Assembly: GCF_050320395.1 (NCBI RefSeq)
Contig: NZ_CP144459.1
Coordinates: 1,364,001-1,428,000 of the forward strand
Direction: 5' to 3'
DNA length: 64,000 nt
From: Treponema_C sp050320395
GTDB lineage: Bacteria; Spirochaetota; Spirochaetia; Treponematales; Treponemataceae
A program made the position numbers and the translations under genes. The notes beneath the pieces are model-generated. The model was not told where the DNA came from, did no database searches, and was given only the letters and a program-made list of their open reading frames with translations. The first letter of the stretch is position 1. Each line of letters starts with the position of its first letter. Shown in pieces: positions 54,123 through 60,686 of the stretch.

Positions 54123-54961
54123 TGTCTTTCTCCGATTTTATATTTTGACTTATGTAAAAAGGTTCGAAACCGCGCAGGCAAAAGCGCTAAAACAATGGGG
54201 CGCATAACATAGGGCAGTGCCCGCGGAAAAAGATGCAGGGCTTTAAAACCCCTGTATCGAATTTTTGCTTCCGTGCATAAATATTTTACTTTGCGTTTTA
54301 CAAAACCGTTTTTGTCTTCCCGATAGGTAAGTAAAAAATCCTGAAAATTGTAACCGCGGAACCCCTGTGCATACAAGCGCATAAACAATTCGTAATCTTC
54401 GGAGCGGCCGACGTTTTTTGTTTTGTAAAGGCCGGCTGTTATCAGTGCGGATTTTCGGAACAGTACGGAAGGATGGATAAACGGCGATACCGATAAAAAA
54501 TCTTTTGCTTTCGGGTTTTCGATACAGGTACGCAAACCCCACACGCCTTCATCGTCGAACAATTCGGCCGAAGTTCCGCAAAAAGCATAGTCGTTGTGCG
54601 TTTCCAAAAAATCAACTTGTTTTTGGAAGCGGTCTTTTTTGCTTATATCGTCGCCGTCCATGCGGGCAAGGTAGGTCCCGCGTGCATGTTCTATACATTT
54701 ATTCAGCGTAGGAGCAAGACCGCTGTTCACCTGATTGCGTAGTACGCGTATGCGCGTATCTTTTTGTGCACATTTTAAGGCAATTTCTAGGGTTTTATCG
54801 TAAGAAGCGTCGTCGCAAATGATAAATTCAAAGTCGTTAAAGCTTTGATTCAATATTGAATTGATAGAATCTTCCACCGTCGTTTCGCAATTATAGACTC
54901 CCATAATAACCGAAACAAGGGGGCCGTTTTTTTCAGTCCGCTGTTGAAGATTTTCTTTCAC
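54110..54961 (-). CDS. Glycosyltransferase family 2
   Basis: A 283-aa GT-A enzyme. PLVSVIMGVYNCETTVEDSI, FIICDDASYDKT, LAPTLNKCIEHARG and RMDGDD (the DxD-type metal site, about residue 105) are in canonical order, then HPSVLFRKS. It starts with GTG at 54961, 8 nt after AGGA. It adds a sugar to the growing glycan; donor unknown. Its last codons contain the Shine-Dalgarno of the GT11 gene. Confidence 0.9.
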   Translation of the reverse strand: MKENLQQRTEKNGPLVSVIMGVYNCETTVEDSINSILNQSFNDFEFIICDDASYDKTLEIALKCAQKDTRIRVLRNQVNSGLAPTLNKCIEHARGTYLARMDGDDISKKDRFQKQVDFLETHNDYAFCGTSAELFDDEGVWGLRTCIENPKAKDFLSVSPFIHPSVLFRKSALITAGLYKTKNVGRSEDYELFMRLYAQGFRGYNFQDFLLTYREDKNGFVKRKVKYLCTEAKIRYRGFKALHLFPRALPYVMRPIVLALLPARFRTFLHKSKYKIGERQSKS

Positions 54962-54980
54962 TGTGCTATTCCTGTAGGAT

Positions 54981-55769
54981 TTAAAGGTGTTTTTTTATTT
55001 TTTTATATATCGGATGCAGTATTTTATACAGTAAACGTCCGGGATATGTATAAGTAAAAAAAACATATTTTATATATGTATATATTCCGTTTTTTTTAAA
55101 AGAACGCTTAACGGGCATATCCAAGGTTGAACTGTCAAACGTTTCATTTTGATGAATTAAGGTTTGAGAAGGAATTAAAGCGGAAAATGAAACCGCTTTC
55201 ATATAATGCCACCAGTTGTCTGCAGGGAAGTATGCCGGCCGATTTATATTTTGAATCGCTTTTGCCGCCTCAAAACTTATAAGGTAGCCTGCCGTTTGTG
55301 CAATCGTCCCTGCTTTTATAAACCGCGGTTCCACTATTGAATACCCTTTAACAAGTGGCTGTATGCTCGATTTTTTATATAAATCGCAGCGTTCGAGCTG
55401 AATAATTCGCGGGCCTTTTAAATGAGGAAGCAGTTTATCTATTACTTGGGGTAAATCCTCCGATATAATTGCATCGTCTTCCAATATCAGGGCATAGGGA
55501 AGCTTTTTTTCGGCAATGAGGCGATATACTGCATTATGACTTAATGCGCAGCCCACTTCTCCTGCACGCAGTTTGCGTCCTTCGGCTTTTAATGCTTTTT
55601 TTTCGTTGTAATAAGCGGGATCGGACGCATAGTCTTTTCCTATAAACGCATCGAAAAATTCGAAATCGAAATTAAGGTTTTTTAATTGATTTTGTATAAA
55701 ACTGCGCCGCTCGGAAGCCGATTTTAAGCTTATAACAAAGACAGGGATTTTAAGTGTACTCATTTTCAA
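54981..55769 (-). CDS. GT25 family glycosyltransferase (TTG start)
   Basis: A 262-aa protein of the lipooligosaccharide-type GT25 family: PVFVISLKSASERRSFIQNQL, FFDAFIGKDY, GEVGCALSHNAVYRLI and YALILEDDA (acidic metal site). Start TTG 55769 is chosen because it overlaps the previous stop codon (TTGA) and GGAGG lies exactly 7 nt upstream; the next ATG (55763) is 13 nt away. It adds a hexose, often galactose, in other bacteria. Confidence 0.85.
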   Translation of the reverse strand: MKMSTLKIPVFVISLKSASERRSFIQNQLKNLNFDFEFFDAFIGKDYASDPAYYNEKKALKAEGRKLRAGEVGCALSHNAVYRLIAEKKLPYALILEDDAIISEDLPQVIDKLLPHLKGPRIIQLERCDLYKKSSIQPLVKGYSIVEPRFIKAGTIAQTAGYLISFEAAKAIQNINRPAYFPADNWWHYMKAVSFSALIPSQTLIHQNETFDSSTLDMPVKRSFKKNGIYTYIKYVFFTYTYPGRLLYKILHPIYKKIKKHL

Positions 55770-57481
55770 TGATAATCCTCCCACTTAAGTGCTTCAGGAT
55801 GATTGCAGGGTACGGTCGGAAAAATGGAAACATTATTGTGATGATTGCGCTGATTTTCCGGCGGCGGTTCCATATAGTTTTTAAATTCACAGCATAAAAA
55901 ATTATGATAATCATTCGGTACGGGCGCCGGAAAGTTTTCAAAGTTCAACCTTTGCAGCGGGAAAATCCATTTATCGGGAAAATGAAAGTGCCATGAAGCA
56001 GGTAAATCGTATGCCCAGCAGTTTTTCGGTCCTACTAAACTTAAAATTTTTATCAGATATGAAAGTCCGGTATAATTTATAACATAATACAAAAGCCGGG
56101 CAGCTATGCGTTTAATGCGTTTTTTTATATCGATACCTTTGTAAATCGATGGAGGTGTATAGGGAGGAATAAGCATAAGGGGACGGGCCAGAACTCTTCT
56201 TCCTGCATGGCACTTTTTCATCGGAAAAATATCGATGTAAATACTGTTAAACATTTTATCGGCATCAAAGCCGTTATCAAGGCGTTTGGAAAAACGGTCG
56301 CGTAATTTTAAAAAATTAAAAGAAACGGTATCGTGATACACATCGTACGGAAACTCGCTTTGAGGAAGATTTTTATATTTTTCATAATCTTCAAGGGGCA
56401 TGCATACGTCAAGATCGTCATCCCAAGGAATAAAGCCTTTGTGCCGTACCGCTCCCAATAAAGTGCCGCCGTCAAGCCAATAGGTAAGGCCGTGTTTTGT
56501 GCATATTGCATCGAAAATTTTAAGAAGGCGCAGCATTACAAGCTGTGCTTGCCGTAAAGGGTCCGTAGAATCAAGACGGTTGTCGGGGAAGGAAGAAGGG
56601 GCGATAATGGCGTTTTTTTTTGTAGATGAAAATTTTTTATCGGTGTACCAATTAAGTGCTTCTTTATGCGGGTATTTTTGTATAATATGAACTGCGCCCG
56701 AATGAAGCGGTGTTTGCTCTTCTTTAGGGGGGAGACTCATGTAATCACCGTAGCAACTGCGCAAATAGGTATCATAATCGCATGGAGCCGGGAAAACCGT
56801 ATCTTCGAACCGAATCATTGAAAGAGGAAATATTATTTTTTTTAAATAAAAATGAGGCCACCATCTTTGAAAAGAAAGAGCGTATGAATAATATTTTTTT
56901 TCTCCTCTATTAAAAAAAAAGGCAAAAAGCGGGCATAAACCGCTGATATAAAAAAAGAAGGTTAAAATAAATTTTATAAAATTATAGGCCGTATTCTTTT
57001 CAGGCAACCCTTTATATTGAATGGTATACAGTATATGCGCATTTTTACGAAAAAAATCGGAAAAAGTATCCATAGGAAAAATGTCTATGTATACGCTGTT
57101 CAGCCAATTAACCGTTTTTCCCGATATGTGATCGATCGTGCTAAAGCGGTCACGGATTTTAATAAAGGGAAGCGGACGTTCTTTATCCGTTTTTTTAGTT
57201 TCCAAAAACAAATCATAAGGCAATTCCTGTTGTGCGATTTTTTGAAATCGTTTATAACTTTTTCGCGGCATACAAATATCCACGTCATCATCCCAGGGAA
57301 TAAACCCTTTATGCCGTACCGCTCCCAACAAGGTACCGCCGTCAAGCCAATACGTAATATTGTGCTTTTTACATATAAAATCAATTATTTTCAACATTCT
57401 CAGTAAAACACACTGAGTTTGCTCAAGCGGATTTGTGTAATTAAGACGATTGTCGGGATATATGTTTTCAAAATCAATCAT
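55766..57481 (-). CDS. Tandem double-LicD phosphotransferase
   Basis: A 571-aa protein with two complete LicD domains. Domain 1 (about 10-275) and domain 2 (about 290-571) each have a PDNRL start, a TYWLDGGTLLGAVRHKGFIP block and the following WDDD(V/L)D(I/V)CMP metal signature. Both keep all the acidic residues. The linker contains an A9 run (plus strand 56613-56621). Start ATG 57481 with AAGGA 8 nt before is preferred to the longer frame to 57538, which lies inside the GT4 gene. Two domains may load two phospho-groups or recognise two acceptors. Confidence 0.85.
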   Translation of the reverse strand: MIDFENIYPDNRLNYTNPLEQTQCVLLRMLKIIDFICKKHNITYWLDGGTLLGAVRHKGFIPWDDDVDICMPRKSYKRFQKIAQQELPYDLFLETKKTDKERPLPFIKIRDRFSTIDHISGKTVNWLNSVYIDIFPMDTFSDFFRKNAHILYTIQYKGLPEKNTAYNFIKFILTFFFYISGLCPLFAFFFNRGEKKYYSYALSFQRWWPHFYLKKIIFPLSMIRFEDTVFPAPCDYDTYLRSCYGDYMSLPPKEEQTPLHSGAVHIIQKYPHKEALNWYTDKKFSSTKKNAIIAPSSFPDNRLDSTDPLRQAQLVMLRLLKIFDAICTKHGLTYWLDGGTLLGAVRHKGFIPWDDDLDVCMPLEDYEKYKNLPQSEFPYDVYHDTVSFNFLKLRDRFSKRLDNGFDADKMFNSIYIDIFPMKKCHAGRRVLARPLMLIPPYTPPSIYKGIDIKKRIKRIAARLLYYVINYTGLSYLIKILSLVGPKNCWAYDLPASWHFHFPDKWIFPLQRLNFENFPAPVPNDYHNFLCCEFKNYMEPPPENQRNHHNNVSIFPTVPCNHPEALKWEDYH

Positions 57482-58679
57482 CCGTTTTGTCCTTGCTATT
57501 CGGGATAAGATTATAGTTTTCCATAATGTGTTGTACATTATTTTTAAAAGCCGTCAGTGTATAGACTTTACTTTTTTTTACAGCCGCTTCGGACATTTTT
57601 TTTAAAAGAGTGTTATCTTTAATAAGGCGCAGCGTTTTTTCCGTCAATTCTTCAATTGTATTCCACCGAAAACCGTTTACCCCGTCGTCTACTATTTCTT
57701 TTTGTCCCCCCTTATTTATAACGCAGGGAACAACACCGGCACTCATAACTTCAACGGTTGTCATACCGAAATGTTCAAGCTTTAAAGGATTTTTTTCTTC
57801 GTCAACACCGAATCCCATTGCATGCCAAAAAATTTCCGAATCGGTAATAATTTGTTTTATTTCATTCCAAGAAAGATTTTGACGAAATATAACTCTGTGA
57901 TTTTTTGATTTTGCAGTAAGTAATTGCAAATATGCGGCCGATTCGGCATAGTCGGGACAATTGCCCGCTATAACAAGAGAATAATCGGGAAATTGATTTT
58001 CATTTTTAATAAATGCGTCCAACAATACATCTATTTTTTTATTTAAATCGATTCTTGAAAGAATAAGAATCTGTTTTTTTGTATCGGACCGTGCGGTATT
58101 TTGTATAGGTACGATGGGCGGATACAAAATACATTGTTTTGTTTTGTCTATTTGCCAATACTTATTGAGCCATGCCATGGTGAATTGCGAATTACAGGCA
58201 AACAGATCATACGCTTTTTTATATTTTATATCCGCATACCGCATTAGCGGGTATAAAAAAGGCATTTTTTTTAAAGTAGGAGATGCCTTTGTTCGTTTTT
58301 CGCAGGGGAAATGTATGATATGAATATTTTTTGTCCCGCGAAAAAAATGAAGATTATGAAAGGTATTTATAAATAAATCATATTCTTCGGATACTTTTTT
58401 ATAACGGAAATTTGCTTTTAAACGTTCAAAAAACGAAAGTTCTTTTTTTTCTTTTATTGTAATTATATGTACGTTTTTCGGAAAAACGGATAAATATTTT
58501 TCTTCAAATCTTATTCGTTGTGCTTTTTCATCAAATATGTTTTCAAAACGGTTTGTTATAAAATCGAGCGAACAATGCGGATATAATTCGGATAGAATAA
58601 GACCGAGCCTGAGTGCGTAGGCATGGGCTCCTCCCACACTGTATAATAAATCCGGAGAATAAATACCTATTTTAAACAT
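57474..58679 (-). CDS. Glycosyltransferase family 4
   Basis: A 401-aa GT-B enzyme. It begins MFKIGIYSPDLLYSVGGAHAY. The second half has ILILSRIDLNKKIDVLLDAF, VIAGNCPDYAES and the EHFGMTTVEVMSAGVVP motif (EX7E glutamates), followed by KGGQKEIVDDG. It resembles ALG11/GT4-type mannosyl- or glucosyltransferases. It overlaps the double-LicD gene by 8 bases and the GT2 gene by 13. Confidence 0.9.
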   Translation of the reverse strand: MFKIGIYSPDLLYSVGGAHAYALRLGLILSELYPHCSLDFITNRFENIFDEKAQRIRFEEKYLSVFPKNVHIITIKEKKELSFFERLKANFRYKKVSEEYDLFINTFHNLHFFRGTKNIHIIHFPCEKRTKASPTLKKMPFLYPLMRYADIKYKKAYDLFACNSQFTMAWLNKYWQIDKTKQCILYPPIVPIQNTARSDTKKQILILSRIDLNKKIDVLLDAFIKNENQFPDYSLVIAGNCPDYAESAAYLQLLTAKSKNHRVIFRQNLSWNEIKQIITDSEIFWHAMGFGVDEEKNPLKLEHFGMTTVEVMSAGVVPCVINKGGQKEIVDDGVNGFRWNTIEELTEKTLRLIKDNTLLKKMSEAAVKKSKVYTLTAFKNNVQHIMENYNLIPNSKDKTDD

Positions 58680-59416
58680 AACATACTCAGAATTTTTTTT
58701 ACCGTACGTTTAAACAGTATTTGCTTATATTCCTTTTCGGGTAATATCTTATGATTGTGCATAATTTCGCAGCGTTCATAAAAAGAACGTGAGGTAGCTG
58801 TTGAACTACCTCCCGTTTTAAAGACGGTAAGAATTTCCGGAATAAAGATGAATTTTTTATTTAAAAGCGCTATTTTTATAAAGGTATTCAAATCGGATGC
58901 GCTTTTATATTTTGTATCAAAGCCGCCTGCTTCTTCGTAGACGCTTTTTCTGACAAAGGCTGCGCTGTGATGCATCATTTTACCTTCTTTAAGAAGGTAA
59001 TCGGGGCTGTAAGAATACCATGAATGTGAATTACCGTCGGTCATATCGACAATACCGTAGAAAACATCACCGCCATTTGTATCGTAGGCATTCTTGACAT
59101 TTTTTAAGGCATTTTCGGTATAAGTGTCTCCGCAGCCGAGAAAGGCGATAAAACTTCCCTTTGCAAGCGCAAGCCCCTTATTAAAAGCATCATATATTCC
59201 CCGATCTTTTTCCGAGATAAAACGGATACATGCATCCGAATGATTTTTTTGGAATGTTTTAACGACAGCGATTGTGTCGTCGGTTGATTCATTATCGATA
59301 ATGATATGTTCAACGGATATGTCTTTTTGTGCATAAACCGATTCCAAGGTTACCGAAATACTGTCTGCTTGATTATATGAGGCGGTAATAACTGAAAAAA
59401 AAGGAGTTTTATTCAT
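58667..59416 (-). CDS. Glycosyltransferase family 2
   Basis: A 249-aa GT-A enzyme: FFSVITASYNQADSISVTLES, HIIIDNESTDDT, DRGIYDAFNKGLALAKGSFIAFLGCGD. This WcaA/colanic-acid-like subgroup has GxGD in place of a classical DxD. It overlaps the upstream GT4 gene by 8 bases and has no clear Shine-Dalgarno of its own, so translational coupling is likely. Confidence 0.9.
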   Translation of the reverse strand: MNKTPFFSVITASYNQADSISVTLESVYAQKDISVEHIIIDNESTDDTIAVVKTFQKNHSDACIRFISEKDRGIYDAFNKGLALAKGSFIAFLGCGDTYTENALKNVKNAYDTNGGDVFYGIVDMTDGNSHSWYSYSPDYLLKEGKMMHHSAAFVRKSVYEEAGGFDTKYKSASDLNTFIKIALLNKKFIFIPEILTVFKTGGSSTATSRSFYERCEIMHNHKILPEKEYKQILFKRTVKKILSMLCLK

Positions 59417-60686
59417 TTGCTTGATTTATCCGCGTGTTTAATACTTTTTTATAGGTGTTAGCATGTTTTTGTACGGTATCAACCGTATCAAAGTCTTTTT
59501 TCACCTTTTTAATACAATTTTTAGACAGTTCTTTTAAATTATCAAACATATATATTATACCCCTGTATAAATCTTCGGTATCGAAGGGCAATGCAAGATA
59601 TCCGTTGTATTTATGTTCGATTATGTCGGGAATACCCCCGGTATTAAAGGCTGCAACGGGAACCCCGCAGCATATAGATTCAAGGCACGTATACGGAAGG
59701 TTTTCTATAACCGAGGGACAGACAAAAATATCGCAGCAATTATATATGGCGGAAAGTATAACCGGTGATGATATGTAACCCGTATAAAAAGCGGGAATAT
59801 GTATTTCCGCCGGAAAGCCGGCATTTGCATTACCGAAAATAATAAGGTGATAATTATCGCTTTCTTTTATTTTTTTGAGTGTATCTATAAGATAACGTCC
59901 GCCTTTTAGAGAACGAGGATCGGTTATATCATTTGCTGCTCCGAAACCGATTATTTTTTTATCAAGAGGGATACTGAAAAGCTTTTTTATAAAACTCACA
60001 TCAGCGGCCGGACAAAAAAGTTTTTTATCGATTATGTTCGGAATTACCGTGCAATCATGATTTTTAAACAAAGCACTTTTTTTTAAGCAATCGTGCTCCC
60101 AATTACTCGGAGCAATAAAATGTATCGGTATTTTTCGTAAATATCTTTTTTTTAATCTATATACGATTTTACATATATCAAATCCTTTGGTTGTAACAGG
60201 TTTATTTTTTGCCGCATATCCCGTTATAAAGCGGGTATCGTTTTCCAAAATATTAGGATGGTGTTCGGCTCCGCAAAACGGCCATGAATCATGCATTGTC
60301 CATACTATGGGTTTACGTATACGTGCTATATCACGGATGGAGATCATATTGTGATTTATCCAGTGCAAGTGTACAATATCGTAATCACTTTTGTTTATAT
60401 CTTTTACATTGATACTTGTGTATAAATTAAGAGAATGGCTTATGTAATTTGTCGTTTCAAAATTTTTAACCAACGGATATTCAGACAGCATTTGTAACTT
60501 TTTCAAGACTTTTCTTATAAAAGTTTTTTTATAAGAAAAGTCTTGAATGAGAGGTGAGGGGGTTTGCTTATCCAATACGCCCAATGTAACTTCGTGACCT
60601 GCACTGTGTAATGCGTGTGCAAGCCGGTATGCCGCGACAGCAGCCCCGCCGTAAGAATCGGCGTAGTTAAGTAAAAGGATTTTCAT
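59409..60686 (-). CDS. Glycosyltransferase family 4 with internal 21-bp inverted repeat
   Basis: A 425-aa GT-B enzyme (MKILLLNYADSYGGAAVAAYRLAHAL, VHLHWINHNMISI, WTMHDSWPFCG, then CPSVIENLPYTCLESICCGVPVAAF with the EX7E glutamates). The WcaC/colanic-like layout is clear. Start ATG 60686 overlaps the fusion-gene stop (ATGA). Residues near 45-60 (QDFSYKKTFIRKVLK) are encoded by a perfect inverted repeat, described separately. This is a low-conservation linker in the family. Confidence 0.88.
   Translation of the reverse strand: MKILLLNYADSYGGAAVAAYRLAHALHSAGHEVTLGVLDKQTPSPLIQDFSYKKTFIRKVLKKLQMLSEYPLVKNFETTNYISHSLNLYTSINVKDINKSDYDIVHLHWINHNMISIRDIARIRKPIVWTMHDSWPFCGAEHHPNILENDTRFITGYAAKNKPVTTKGFDICKIVYRLKKRYLRKIPIHFIAPSNWEHDCLKKSALFKNHDCTVIPNIIDKKLFCPAADVSFIKKLFSIPLDKKIIGFGAANDITDPRSLKGGRYLIDTLKKIKESDNYHLIIFGNANAGFPAEIHIPAFYTGYISSPVILSAIYNCCDIFVCPSVIENLPYTCLESICCGVPVAAFNTGGIPDIIEHKYNGYLALPFDTEDLYRGIIYMFDNLKELSKNCIKKVKKDFDTVDTVQKHANTYKKVLNTRINQANE
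60502..60547. repeat. Perfect 21-bp inverted repeat inside the GT4 gene
   Basis: Arms 60502-60522 and 60527-60547 are exact reverse complements (outer part TTCAAGACTTTT) with only a 4-nt loop GTTT. The repeat lies fully inside coding sequence and encodes QDFSYKKTFIRKVLK on the minus strand. The mRNA would form a very stable hairpin early in the reading frame. Confidence 0.9.
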
